The notes: generated from the letters alone by a model not told the origin. Counted from the stretch's first letter, positions 15,433-24,006 are shown. The stretch: DNA of 64,000 nucleotides from Mucilaginibacter auburnensis (GCF_002797815.1 NZ_PGFJ01000002.1:1426001-1490000); one strand, 5' to 3'. Program-made: numbers and translations.

Positions 15433-16842
15433 TTATAGCTCTTCTGCCAGTTCAATTGCTTTGCGCAAGGCCGCTATTTTATTGTTTACTTCGTTTAATT
15501 CGCTTTCTGCTACTGATCCTGCTACTATACCCGCACCTGCCTGATAATGCAGCGTATTGTTTTTACTTAGAAAAGAGCGGATCATGATGGCATGGTTAAA
15601 ATCTCCGTTGAAACCCAGGTAACCAATAGCGCCGCTATAAAAACTGCGCTTTATGTTCTCGTTCTCGTCAATAATTTCCATAGCGCGGTATTTTGGCGCG
15701 CCGCTTAGCGTGCCCGCCGGGAACGTATCTGCAACCACTTTAAAGGTTGGCACATCAGGCTGTAACTGGCCGCTCACCATTGATACCAGGTGAATTAAAT
15801 GCGAGTAGTACTGAACCTCTTTAAAAGCCTTCACTTCCACATGGTCGCAATGGCGACTCAGGTCGTTACGTGCAAGGTCAACCAACATTACGTGTTCTGC
15901 TGATTCCTTTGCATCATTCTTCAAATTCATGGCTATTTCGGCATCCTTTATATCGTCGCCACTGCGTTTAAATGTACCGGCTATAGGGTAAATAGTTGCG
16001 CGGCGCTCTTTAATGGTGATCTGCGCCTCGGGAGATGAGCCGAATATTCTAAAATCGCCAAAGTCAAAATAGAACAAATAAGGCGATGGGTTGATAGAAC
16101 GTAACGCACGGTAAACATTGAACTCATCGCCGATAAATTTCTTGGAAAAAGCACGCGACGGTACGATCTGAAAAACATCGCCGCGATAAATGTGCTGCTT
16201 CATTTTCTCCACTATAGCTATAAAGCCCTGGTCGCTCAGGTTAGATTTTTCTTCGCCATCGCTCCTGAAACTGTATTCAGGGAAGTTTTTATTTTTAATG
16301 AGATCTTCAATACGGCTTATACCAACATCCTGCGTGTCGCCTTCCGTTGAGTTCAGGAAAATATATAACTCATTTTTAAAGTGATCTATCGCAATGATGT
16401 AACGGTAAAGATGGTATTGCATTACCGGTATTTTGCGGGTGGTATCGTCGCTCTTTTTTAGTTTAATGGTTTCAAAATGCTCAACGGCCTCATGCGTAAA
16501 GTAACCAAACAAACCATTTGATGTTATTTTAAGCGGAAGCGTTGTTGTTTCAAAGCTGCCCAAAAAGTTGCTTATCTGGTCTATTAACTCAAAACTGCCC
16601 TCTTTCAGTTCTTCTTTAACGCCATCCGGGTAGCTTTTGCTAAGCGTGCCATCATTTAATTGCAAACCTGCAAAGGGCTGGCAGCAAACAAAGCTCAGGC
16701 TGTTCTCCCTGCTGTGGTAATCAGAACTCTCTAACAGCAGCGAATTGGGGAAAACATCGCGCAGGCGGAGGTATATGCTAACAGGCGTAGTAGTATCGGC
16801 AAGTAGCTTTTTGTAAGTGGTGGTAATTTTAAACTTTTTCAT
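15433..16842 (-). CDS. trpE: Anthranilate synthase component I
   Basis: The 469-residue chorismate-binding enzyme converts chorismate to anthranilate using ammonia from TrpG. The conserved C-terminal catalytic region is visible: QIVPSRAF, PYLFYFDFGDFRIFGSSPE, PIAGTFKRSGDD, DLARNDLSRHC, then TFPAGTLSGAPKYRAMEII and GAIGYLGFNGDFNHAIMIRS. The N-terminal regulatory part contains LLESSDYHSREN, similar to the LLES element that takes part in Trp feedback inhibition. It is first in the trpE-trpG-trpC run and is preceded by an 81-base leader gene and a terminator hairpin, so transcription attenuation is expected. Confidence 0.95.
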   Translation of the reverse strand: MKKFKITTTYKKLLADTTTPVSIYLRLRDVFPNSLLLESSDYHSRENSLSFVCCQPFAGLQLNDGTLSKSYPDGVKEELKEGSFELIDQISNFLGSFETTTLPLKITSNGLFGYFTHEAVEHFETIKLKKSDDTTRKIPVMQYHLYRYIIAIDHFKNELYIFLNSTEGDTQDVGISRIEDLIKNKNFPEYSFRSDGEEKSNLSDQGFIAIVEKMKQHIYRGDVFQIVPSRAFSKKFIGDEFNVYRALRSINPSPYLFYFDFGDFRIFGSSPEAQITIKERRATIYPIAGTFKRSGDDIKDAEIAMNLKNDAKESAEHVMLVDLARNDLSRHCDHVEVKAFKEVQYYSHLIHLVSMVSGQLQPDVPTFKVVADTFPAGTLSGAPKYRAMEIIDENENIKRSFYSGAIGYLGFNGDFNHAIMIRSFLSKNNTLHYQAGAGIVAGSVAESELNEVNNKIAALRKAIELAEEL

Positions 16843-16869
16843 TTAGTATTTTCAATATTGTGTAAAACA

Positions 16870-16903
16870 AAAAACCCGGCAGAGGAGGACTCGCCGGGTT
16901 TTT
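16870..16903 (-). terminator. trp attenuator (rho-independent terminator in the leader)
   Basis: An 11-base perfect stem (16870-16880 with 16893-16903) contains CCCGGC/GCCGGG. Read on the minus strand it is followed by a T-rich run, and it lies between the leader peptide and trpE. A competing 13-pair antiterminator can be drawn: leader segments GGCAG, GGAG and CTCG (just after the last Trp codon) pair with CTGCC, CTCC and CGAG inside this hairpin. The two folds exclude each other. Confidence 0.88.
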
Positions 16904-16921
16904 GTATAGGTTTACAATTGA

Positions 16922-17002
16922 TTAGTCTTGCTGATCAAACGAGACTCCGGCTGCCCAATTTAATGAGTGCCACCAGAAGTTTCTATTGTTGTTTTTGATC
17001 AT
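16922..17002 (-). CDS. trpL: trp operon leader peptide (26 aa)
   Basis: A 26-codon frame begins at ATG 17002 and ends at TAA 16922. The peptide opens MIKNNNRNFWWHSLNW, so two adjacent TGG codons (10 and 11) and a third at codon 16 lie in 26 codons. A terminator hairpin and trpE follow directly. Stalling of the ribosome at the Trp codons when tryptophan is scarce would free the segment that forms the antiterminator. From memory, a Bacteroidota trp leader motif of this kind (Bacteroid-trp) has been described, so this is probably a member. Confidence 0.88.
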   Translation of the reverse strand: MIKNNNRNFWWHSLNWAAGVSFDQQD

Positions 17003-17010
17003 TGTGGTCA

Positions 17011-17040
17011 CAAAAATATAAAGAATTTTAATATAGCAAA
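17011..17040 (-). promoter_or_regulatory. Bacteroidota-type promoter of the trp operon
   Basis: On the minus strand TTTG (17040-17037) and TATTTTTG (17018-17011) match the -33 and -7 boxes (TTTG / TAnnTTTG) with an 18-base spacer. The predicted start would fall within a few bases of the leader-peptide ATG at 17002, making the leader mRNA nearly leaderless. Confidence 0.6.
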
Positions 17041-17057
17041 ATATTTATTCGTTTTTT

Positions 17058-17495
17058 TTAGTTGGTACCAAACAAACCACGGCCACTTTGCAATATGGCA
17101 GCTACGATCACTAAAAGTGCTAACGAGTAATAAATAGCTATCGCACGAAATTTACCATCATGCAACACCGTTTTTTTAGCGCGGCTATGGCCAACAGTAA
17201 TCAGTACAATAGCAAAAAGCATCATTACTAAGTGTTCCATTGTCCAATAGCGCAAGGTAGTATCTTTCATAGTAACACTGGTAAATTGAACATACGGACT
17301 AACAAAGTACAGTATCAAGCCTATCAAAAACTGAGTATGGGCAGATATCATGGCAAACAAGTTTAGCTTACGGTTACCCTCGCTGTATTCGCGTTTACCT
17401 AACCACCCTGCAAATGCAACCAATATGGCTGCCACCAGCATCACCATTACTACATACCTGAAACCGGAATGCAGATGTAATAAGAAATTGTACAT
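17058..17495 (-). CDS. Four-helix membrane protein (cytochrome b-like, unknown function)
   Basis: The 145-residue protein has four hydrophobic segments (about 12-32, 46-66, 85-107, 118-136). Possible haem ligands are His residues in HLHSGFRY, ISAHTQF, MEHLVMM and VGHSRAKK, placed within or next to membrane helices. Small four-helix proteins with this pattern are common in Bacteroidota and are often labelled cytochrome b-like. No partner oxidoreductase is adjacent. Haem binding is inference from the histidine placement. Confidence 0.7.
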   Translation of the reverse strand: MYNFLLHLHSGFRYVVMVMLVAAILVAFAGWLGKREYSEGNRKLNLFAMISAHTQFLIGLILYFVSPYVQFTSVTMKDTTLRYWTMEHLVMMLFAIVLITVGHSRAKKTVLHDGKFRAIAIYYSLALLVIVAAILQSGRGLFGTN

Positions 17496-17577
17496 AACTG
17501 AAAATTTTGTGCAATATACGAAGCGGTAGTTAAAACTGTTAATAATTTATATTGCTACAAAATGCAGATAGTAGTAG

Positions 17578-18510
17578 TTATTCGTCACTTAACACTATTA
17601 GGTTACTTCCCAGTTGCTCCACAAAAGCCTCCAATAACTTGCTCCGTTTTTTCGGTTCCAAGCCGCTCAGGTCGTGTTCATCTAAACTTATCAGGTCGGT
17701 AATTTTAAATTTGTTGGTGCGACCCTCTTTCACTATTTCGCCTTCAAAAACCGCTTCGCGCTTTACGGCTTTTAGTTCGGATATGAGTTTTTTGTAGGTT
17801 TTGCTTGCATCGTTTTTATCGCCGTTAACCAGCATAACTTCTTTACCGGTGTATGCAGTAAAGTACTGATCTTCCTCTTCTTCAGCGGTTTCGCTGTTAT
17901 CAAATTCTTTTACCTTATGCTGTTTGGGTAAAGCCTTTGCCTTACCCTCCTTGTTATTCTTCATCTTCTTAACAGCATCAGGCACTAAATTCTCACTGTC
18001 AAAATCATCAACGGCAAATTCGTCGCGGTGCTTAATAAGCAGCCAGGCGTTATCATCTTTAGGATTTTTGATCTTCACTAAAGCGAACTCGCCTTTTAAA
18101 ATATCGCCATCCAGCCTGAACTTTAAATTGCCCGATTTTAAACCCGCCCGTAATTGCGTTATATCATCCTTCCTATCGTCGGCCAGCGACGTGTACGTTC
18201 CTTTATCCCATATAATAACTACCCCCGCACCATAATTACCATTCGGGATAATACCTTCAAAATGCTGGTAGTCTATAGGGTGGTCTTCCACCATCATGGC
18301 AAGACGTTTATCATTAGGGTTAAGCGACGGGCCCTTGGGCACTGCCCAGCTTTTCAGCGTACCATCCAGTTCCAATCTGAAATCATAATGAAGCCGCGAA
18401 GCATGGTGACGCTGTATCACAAAACTTAAATTTTTACTATCGCTTTTACCACCCTTGGGTTCGCTGGTTTGTTTAAAATCGCGCTTTTTTACATAGGTTT
18501 CCAGGCCCAT
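17578..18510 (-). CDS. LigD-type 3'-phosphoesterase with a degenerate ligase-like C-terminus
   Basis: Residues 1-170 form the LigD 3'-phosphoesterase (PE) domain: HHASRLHYDFRLELDG (35-50), SWAVPKGPSL, VEDHPIDYQHFEG (74-86), NGNYGAGVVIIWDKG. Such domains trim 3' ends during nonhomologous end joining. After a charged linker (about 170-215), residues about 215-310 resemble the ligase adenylation domain (TYKKLISELKAVKREAVFEGEIV, DEHDLSGLEPKKRSKLLEAF) but the motif I KxDG lysine and the rest of the ligase are absent. The polymerase domain is missing as well. Full LigD is about 800 residues or more. It is 3 bases downstream of the Ku gene, so they form one operon. It may be a dedicated end-processing factor rather than a sealing ligase. 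Confidence 0.85.
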   Translation of the reverse strand: MGLETYVKKRDFKQTSEPKGGKSDSKNLSFVIQRHHASRLHYDFRLELDGTLKSWAVPKGPSLNPNDKRLAMMVEDHPIDYQHFEGIIPNGNYGAGVVIIWDKGTYTSLADDRKDDITQLRAGLKSGNLKFRLDGDILKGEFALVKIKNPKDDNAWLLIKHRDEFAVDDFDSENLVPDAVKKMKNNKEGKAKALPKQHKVKEFDNSETAEEEEDQYFTAYTGKEVMLVNGDKNDASKTYKKLISELKAVKREAVFEGEIVKEGRTNKFKITDLISLDEHDLSGLEPKKRSKLLEAFVEQLGSNLIVLSDE

Positions 18511-18513
18511 AAG

Positions 18514-19281
18514 TTACGCTCCTTTCTTTGTTAAACTGGCCATTAATTGATCGTACAGGTCATCGCTGCCTGTTTTCTTAGGCGTAAGCTTTTTAACCTT
18601 GGCACGTTTGCCTTTGGCCTTTGCTTTTATTATATTAAGTAATGATTCAGTATAGTCATCTTTAAATTTAGATACATCAAACTTTTCGGCGTATTGTTCA
18701 ATCAGCGTTAAACCCATATCCAACTCTTTTTTGCTGATGGTTACCTTATCGCCAACCTTCAAATCTTCGGTGCTGCGAATCTGCTGTCCGAATCTTATGC
18801 GGGTTACCACCAATACGTTATCAACCGGGTGCACTATACAAAGGCTTTCGGTGCTTCGCAGTACAAAACGTGCCAAGCCTGCCTTTTTTGATTTTGCCAA
18901 AGCCTGCAGCAGCAAAGCATACGCCTTGTTATTTTTCGTATCCGGTTCGGTATAATAGGATGTTTCGTAGAACATGGGGTTAACATCAGCGATGTCAACA
19001 AAGCTTTCAATGGTGATGATGCGGCTCTTCTCCGGCGCGGCATCTTCAAAATCGCTATCGTCCATAATTACATAATCATCGTCCAGCTTATAGCCTTTTA
19101 CAATTTTATCATACGGAACTTCCTTATGCGTTTGCTCATTGACCCGCTGAAAGCGAATTCGTGAGTGGTCGCGGCTATCCAGCATGTCAAAATCCAAACT
19201 ACTGGTTTGCACCGCCGAAAACAGTTTTACAGGTATGTTAACCAGTCCAAATCCAATTGAACCTTTCCAGATAGATCTCAT
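18514..19281 (-). CDS. ku: Ku protein, DNA end-binding factor of nonhomologous end joining
   Basis: The 255-residue protein starts with the bacterial Ku signature MRSIWKGSIGFGLVNIPVKLF. It continues with the core beta-barrel region, including YDKIVKGYKLDDDYVIMDDSDF, DVNPMFYETSYYTEPD and ARFVLRSTESLCIVHP, and ends in a Lys-rich tail (AKAKGKRAKVKKL). Length is typical for bacterial Ku. The homodimer encircles double-strand ends and recruits LigD. It is in an operon with the LigD-like phosphoesterase. Confidence 0.95.
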   Translation of the reverse strand: MRSIWKGSIGFGLVNIPVKLFSAVQTSSLDFDMLDSRDHSRIRFQRVNEQTHKEVPYDKIVKGYKLDDDYVIMDDSDFEDAAPEKSRIITIESFVDIADVNPMFYETSYYTEPDTKNNKAYALLLQALAKSKKAGLARFVLRSTESLCIVHPVDNVLVVTRIRFGQQIRSTEDLKVGDKVTISKKELDMGLTLIEQYAEKFDVSKFKDDYTESLLNIIKAKAKGKRAKVKKLTPKKTGSDDLYDQLMASLTKKGA

Positions 19282-19308
19282 AGTGCTTCTTTTAATGCTC
19301 CTTTATCA

Positions 19309-19436
19309 ACTCACCCCGACTTTGCTTCGCTTGTCACCCCTCTCTGCTTCTCAAAGAGGGGAGGAAATTTATTACCTATACCCTCTTTAACCGAAGGTTA
19401 GCGAGGGTGGTCCAGCGCAGCGCAGACCGGGTGAGT
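19309..19436. repeat. 128-bp palindromic intergenic element
   Basis: Terminal inverted repeats ACTCACCC (19309-19316) and GGGTGAGT (19429-19436) enclose an inner hairpin CCCCTCT...AGAGGGG and a segment GGTCTGCGCTGCGCTGG-like on the minus strand. It fits a REP/MITE-like dispersed element. There is no coding capacity. Confidence 0.75.
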
Positions 19437-19543
19437 AAATGTGTCGGTTGCCCATGTTACACAACTATTAAACACAACAAACAGTTTGCCATAAACCCAA
19501 TCATTTCAGCAATATATTGCGCTTAAAATGTATTTTTGGCCCG

Positions 19544-20314
19544 ATGGCAACAGGCAACAAACTTTACTTTGCATCTGATTTTCATTTAGGCGCGGGCAGT
19601 TACGAGAATAGCCGCACACGTGAGGCGCGTTTAGTACGCTGGCTGGATAGCATTAAGGCCGATGCTGCCGAGCTGTTTTTAATGGGTGATGTATTCGACT
19701 TTTGGTTTGAATACAATACAGTTATACCTAAGGGTTATGTACGCTTTATTGGCAAACTGGCCGAGTTAGCCGACTCCGGAATAAAGATCTATTTGTTTAA
19801 AGGCAACCACGATATGTGGATGTTTGGTTATTTTGAAAAGGAACTGAACGCTACAATCATCACCAATGAAATGGTAATGGAGCGCGGCGGCAAAAAATTC
19901 TTTCTTCACCACGGCGATGGGCTTGGTCCGGGCGATGGCGCTTATAAAATTCTAAAAAAGATATTCCGCAGCAAGGTTTGCCAATGGTTGTTTGAACGGC
20001 TGCATCCTAATTTAGGTGTGGGTATAGCCAATTATTGGTCGGGTAAAAGCCGTGAAGCCGGGTTGGCTAATGAGCAGCGTAAAATAGAAGAACAAAAATG
20101 GCTGGTAGAGTATAGCCACGATGTGATCAAAACCACGCCCTACAATTACCTGATATTTGGCCACCGTCACTTCCCGCTGGATATACAATTGAGCGCGGAT
20201 AGCCGCTACATAAATCTGGGTGAATGGATCAACTATAACTCCTACGCCGTTTTTGATGGTGTAGAGCTTAAATTGGAAAGGTTTGAGCAACAAGAGCAAC
20301 AACAGGTATCTTGA
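19544..20314 (+). CDS. lpxH: UDP-2,3-diacylglucosamine hydrolase-type phosphoesterase
   Basis: The ATG at 19544 (256 residues) is preferred over an in-frame TTG 27 bases upstream because the conserved YFASDFHLG follows at once. The calcineurin-like motifs are DFHLG (metal), GDVFDFWFE, GNHDMW, HHGDGLGPGDG and GHRH. This set, and the helical insert with HPNLGV, match LpxH, which cleaves UDP-2,3-diacylglucosamine to lipid X on the cytoplasmic side of the inner membrane in lipid A synthesis. Length is typical. It is followed by prfA, 109 bases on. Confidence 0.9.
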   Translation: MATGNKLYFASDFHLGAGSYENSRTREARLVRWLDSIKADAAELFLMGDVFDFWFEYNTVIPKGYVRFIGKLAELADSGIKIYLFKGNHDMWMFGYFEKELNATIITNEMVMERGGKKFFLHHGDGLGPGDGAYKILKKIFRSKVCQWLFERLHPNLGVGIANYWSGKSREAGLANEQRKIEEQKWLVEYSHDVIKTTPYNYLIFGHRHFPLDIQLSADSRYINLGEWINYNSYAVFDGVELKLERFEQQEQQQVS

Positions 20315-20423
20315 AAATGTCAAAACCTTTCACCTTTAAGCTTTAACCTTTTACACTCCCTTAAAATTCTGTAACTTTGTGCACTTTTTTTACAGGAGGC
20401 TTTGCCTCTTACAATAATATATT

Positions 20424-21497
20424 ATGTTAGATAAATTAGAGGCGATAAACCAACGCTGGAAAGATGTAGAAGCTGAACTGAGCAGCCCTGATGCCATGGC
20501 TGATATGAAGCGTTTTGCCCAACTAAATAAAGAATATAAAGATCTGGCCAAAATTGTTGATGAGTATAATATATACCGCAACATTATGAGCAACATCGAC
20601 ACCAACAAAAAAATTCTGGCTACCGAGAAGGATGAAGAGTTTAGAGAGATGGCGAAAATGGAACTTGACGAACTATTGACTCAACAGGAGGAGATGGAAG
20701 AAAAGATCCGTTTGATGCTGATCCCTAAAGATCCGGAAGATTCTAAAAACGCTATTGTTGAGATTCGTGGTGGTACAGGTGGCGACGAGGCAGCACTTTT
20801 TGCCGGCGACCTTTACCGTATGTATATGCGTTTCTGCGAGAAACGCGGCTGGAAAACTGAATTGGTTGACTATACCGAAGGCACCGCGGGTGGTTACAAA
20901 GAGATCGTGTTCAACGTAATTGCAGAGGACGCTTATGGTACGCTGAAATATGAATCGGGCGTTCACCGTGTACAACGTGTACCTGATACGGAAACACAGG
21001 GCCGTGTGCACACATCAGCAGCATCAGTTGTGGTATTGCCTGAGGTGGATGAATTTGATATTGTATTAAACCCTGCCGATATACGTAAAGATCTGTTCTG
21101 CGCATCGGGCCCGGGCGGACAATCAGTTAACACTACTTATTCTGCTGTGCGTTTAACTCACTTACCTACCGGTTTAGTAGCGCAATGCCAGGATCAGAAA
21201 TCGCAGTTAAAAAACTTTGATAAAGCTTTACAGGTACTTCGCTCACGCGTATACGAGTTGGAATTACAAAAACACCTGGAAGAAGCATCAAAAAAACGCA
21301 AAACCATGGTGGCTACCGGCGACAGGTCGGCTAAGGTACGTACCTATAACTTCCCGCAGGGCCGCTTAACCGAGCACCGCATTGGCTTAACCATTTATAA
21401 CCTGTCAGGCGTAATGAATGGCGATATATTGGAAGTAATGGAAGCACTTCAGTTTGCTGAAAATGCAGAGAAACTGAAAGAGGGAACGGTAGCTTAA
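20424..21497 (+). CDS. prfA: Peptide chain release factor 1
   Basis: The 357-residue protein recognises UAA/UAG through the tripeptide in RVPDTETQGRVHTSA (PDT, variant of the usual PAT/PxT) and triggers hydrolysis with GGQ in ASGPGGQSVNTTYSA. Other RF1 segments are GGTGGDEAALFAGDLYRMY and TYNFPQGRLTEHRIGLT. Length is normal, and there is no RF2-type frameshift site. TAACTTTG at 20372 could be its -7 box. A small hairpin GAGGC-TTT-GCCTC (20396-20408) overlaps the leader AGGAGG. Confidence 0.96.
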   Translation: MLDKLEAINQRWKDVEAELSSPDAMADMKRFAQLNKEYKDLAKIVDEYNIYRNIMSNIDTNKKILATEKDEEFREMAKMELDELLTQQEEMEEKIRLMLIPKDPEDSKNAIVEIRGGTGGDEAALFAGDLYRMYMRFCEKRGWKTELVDYTEGTAGGYKEIVFNVIAEDAYGTLKYESGVHRVQRVPDTETQGRVHTSAASVVVLPEVDEFDIVLNPADIRKDLFCASGPGGQSVNTTYSAVRLTHLPTGLVAQCQDQKSQLKNFDKALQVLRSRVYELELQKHLEEASKKRKTMVATGDRSAKVRTYNFPQGRLTEHRIGLTIYNLSGVMNGDILEVMEALQFAENAEKLKEGTVA

Positions 21498-21500
21498 TAG

Positions 21501-21625
21501 ATTTGCAAATGAGTGGATATGCAGATATGCAAGATGATTATCGTTTCACATCTGTATTCGCCCCTCTCCATTTTCGCACATCCGCTCATTTACAAATTTG
21601 CACATCTGCACATCCGCATCCCCTT
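21501..21625. repeat. Inverted repeat of iterated TTTGCA / TGCACA-type words
   Basis: 21501-21523 pairs with 21575-21597 over 23 bases. All four differences are transitions (C/T or A/G), so in RNA the arms would pair with G:U. The tail repeats eight-base words such as ATTTGCAC ATCTGCAC ATCCGCAT. It lies in the gap after prfA and resembles the iterated words near 47.38 kb. Confidence 0.7.
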
Positions 21626-21741
21626 TTCATGTTATTTTCATAAAGCCGTTTTACTTTAGCTGTTAATTTATTATACCTGTGTTCTGCATGGTCTATTTTC
21701 TCAGGAACGCCGGTTAGTTAATAACTTTTAACAGGCGTATT

Positions 21742-22659
21742 ATGCTGGCTCTAAAAAATACATCGGCAAATAATTTAACGGTTTTCGGGCATGAAACCCG
21801 TTTAATGGGTAGCAATTTTGAGATAAGTGTTGTTGGCGAAAACCATGCCGTGGCAAACCAGCGCATTAACAGTGCTATTGCTGAGATAAATCGCGTTGAA
21901 AAGCTGTTAACTACTTTCGGCGAGGACAGTGAAATAAACCTTATTAACCGTAACGCCGGGATGCAACCTGTTAAAGTTAGCGGTGAAATATTTAGGTTAA
22001 TAGAACGCTCCCTTAAAATAGCCGAACTTACCTACGGCACTTTTGATATTACCTACTACTCGGCTGATAAAATATTTATTGACAGTAATAACTCTGCTCC
22101 GTTAGCAACCATCCCCTACTCTGTTACTAAAACTAATTATCAGGCTGTGGTTGTTGACCCATATGCATGTACTGTATTTTTAAAAGAAAAGGGTATGCGT
22201 ATCAGTCTGGCTGCTATTGCTAAAGGCTACGCTGCCGACAGGGCTAAATACCTGCTGCAAATGGAAGGTGTAAGTTCGGGTGTTATTACTTTTGATGGTG
22301 ACATATTAACCTGGGGTATACAGCCTGATCTGGAACCATGGACCGCGGCAACAGCCCTTTCAGGCTTTAACAATCAGCAACTGGCAAATTTGGATATTAG
22401 TAACATGGCGCTGGCTACCGCTGTAAATAAACAAAAGCCCGCCAAGGTAAATAACGGTGGCGGCTTTATGGTTAGTGCTATAGAAAACATTTATGTATTA
22501 AGTCCTTCAGCCGAGTTTTCAAGCGCTTTAACGTCGCCGTTAATGGCCATGGGCATTAATGCCGGTTTATATTTAATGAATAAGTTGAACCAGGTTAGCT
22601 GCGTTATTACCGACGATCAAAACCGTGTTTATACTTCAAAAGGCATCAAAACAGCCTAA
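21742..22659 (+). CDS. ApbE-like protein with degenerate FMN-transferase motifs
   Basis: The 305-residue protein follows the FAD:protein FMN transferase fold: MGSNFEISV (22-30), GTFDITYYSADK (99-110), AAIAKGYAADRAKYL (157-171). Several catalytic elements are altered. The GGD of the FAD-binding loop reads DGD (184-187 region, FDGDI), the H-x-x-DP-x-TG motif is not found where expected (residues about 225-255), and the magnesium-site ADAxxT segment reads SSALTSPLMAMG. There is no signal peptide or lipobox, unlike periplasmic ApbE. It may be an inactive or altered paralogue. Two secreted proteins and a two-component system follow. Confidence 0.72.
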   Translation: MLALKNTSANNLTVFGHETRLMGSNFEISVVGENHAVANQRINSAIAEINRVEKLLTTFGEDSEINLINRNAGMQPVKVSGEIFRLIERSLKIAELTYGTFDITYYSADKIFIDSNNSAPLATIPYSVTKTNYQAVVVDPYACTVFLKEKGMRISLAAIAKGYAADRAKYLLQMEGVSSGVITFDGDILTWGIQPDLEPWTAATALSGFNNQQLANLDISNMALATAVNKQKPAKVNNGGGFMVSAIENIYVLSPSAEFSSALTSPLMAMGINAGLYLMNKLNQVSCVITDDQNRVYTSKGIKTA

Positions 22660-22785
22660 AGCTTTCTGCTTTGCTTTGTTAAACTATAAGGGTAAATTTA
22701 GCTCCAAAAATCTGCCGGTATTGAATAACCGCAGGCATTGTTATCCTTATTTTAACATTTTTTTACATTTTTCTATCGTTTAGTG

Positions 22786-23103
22786 ATGAGGTGGTTTGTG
22801 TATATTGTGATACTTTTGCTTTTTGCACCAACCTTGTTGTGGTCAACACCCATACGCGTGGTTGAGCAGGTGCCATTTGCAAAAATCCATTATACTGATC
22901 GCTACAGCTTACCCTTTACAGATACCATAATAAAAAAACAGCCTCCGGAGGAGGATGAGAAAAGAATAAAAGAGGTACAGAAAGCTAAACGCCAGGCTAA
23001 GCCGGAAAAGATTGACGATGCGCAACCGCCTAAACGTCAGCGCGAGCGTCGTCCGGAAGGTATGGAGCGTCCGCCGGAAATACCAAGAAGAAATAATAAC
23101 TAA
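22786..23103 (+). CDS. Small exported basic, Pro/Arg-rich protein
   Basis: A GTG at 22783 is also in frame, but the ATG at 22786 is preferred (105 residues). A hydrophobic signal (WFVYIVILLLFAPTLLW) is followed by a short beta-like segment. A highly charged tail is rich in Lys, Arg, Pro and Glu (for example KQPPEEDEKR, PKRQRERRPEGM). No family recognised. It lies 24 bases before a predicted beta-barrel gene and is probably cotranscribed with it. The basic tail could bind nucleic acid or polyanions; that is only inference. Confidence 0.6.
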   Translation: MRWFVYIVILLLFAPTLLWSTPIRVVEQVPFAKIHYTDRYSLPFTDTIIKKQPPEEDEKRIKEVQKAKRQAKPEKIDDAQPPKRQRERRPEGMERPPEIPRRNNN

Positions 23104-23127
23104 CCCTGAATAATTAGTAAACTATAA

Positions 23128-24000
23128 ATGAAGTTTATACGCATATTATTCTTATTGATAATAGCCGCCAGCCTTGAAGCATCAGCAGGAAAATTGCTTT
23201 TGCCCAAAGGCGCTACAACTTTTTATGCCGATACTGATACCATCATTCGTAAAAGATCAATATCTGTAGGTTTAAATTTCGGCAGCGATGCCATGTTCTT
23301 TGGTCGCACGGGCCCTATACGTTATCCTTTTTACTCGGCAGATGTTATCTATAATACCAAGCAAGGCTTTTTTGCATATGGCTCTGTACTGCGCCTCATT
23401 GGCTACCGTACTTCTATTGACGAAATAGATATTGGCGGTGGTTACTTATATCGCCCATCCAAGAAATTTTCGGGTTCTATTAGTTACACCCGCTTCATTT
23501 TCAATAAAGAACAGCGCATAATTGAATCGGCCACTAATAATGATATTAATTTTAAGAATGCGTATGACTGGGGGCCTTTTAAATCAACTGTAGTGATGGA
23601 CTATCTGTTTGGCCGCTCAAACGACTTTTTTATTACGCTTAGTCAATCTAAATACTTCGAGCCCGACTGGCGCTTGTTCAGCAATAACGATTATTTAACG
23701 TTTAACCCTACTGTGAGCATGATATTGGGTACGCAAAATTTTGTCCACACCTATTCGCTCGATCATCAGGAGGGTATATTAAATCCAAACGTAATTAAGT
23801 TGGATAACTCTGCCTATCAGTACAATAACGGTCGATTCAATGCGCTGAATTATAGTTTTAAACTTCCTATTGCATATAATCGTCCGCATTACACATTTGA
23901 GTTTGCCTACAAATACTCCATACCGGTAAACGTTCAGGGCTCATTAAGAAACAAGCGCGAATCATTCTATAACCTTACTTTTTTCTATCTTTTTTATTGA
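23128..24000 (+). CDS. Predicted outer-membrane beta-barrel protein
   Basis: The 290-residue product has a signal peptide (cleavage near EASAG, about 20), then alternating hydrophobic/polar strands rich in aromatic residues (GGGYLYRPSKKFSGSISYTRF, FFITLSQSKYFEP). It ends with an aromatic residue after a final strand (NLTFFYLFY), a hallmark of outer-membrane barrels. No named family recognised. The two-component system begins 6 bases after its stop, so it may be part of the same transcription unit. Confidence 0.65.
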   Translation: MKFIRILFLLIIAASLEASAGKLLLPKGATTFYADTDTIIRKRSISVGLNFGSDAMFFGRTGPIRYPFYSADVIYNTKQGFFAYGSVLRLIGYRTSIDEIDIGGGYLYRPSKKFSGSISYTRFIFNKEQRIIESATNNDINFKNAYDWGPFKSTVVMDYLFGRSNDFFITLSQSKYFEPDWRLFSNNDYLTFNPTVSMILGTQNFVHTYSLDHQEGILNPNVIKLDNSAYQYNNGRFNALNYSFKLPIAYNRPHYTFEFAYKYSIPVNVQGSLRNKRESFYNLTFFYLFY

Positions 24001-24006
24001 TACGCC

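Noticed and set aside
20396..20408. Hairpin GAGGC-TTT-GCCTC in the prfA leader as a regulatory switch
   Set aside because: Only 5 base pairs, and Bacteroidota rarely depend on Shine-Dalgarno pairing, so blocking AGGAGG would mean little.
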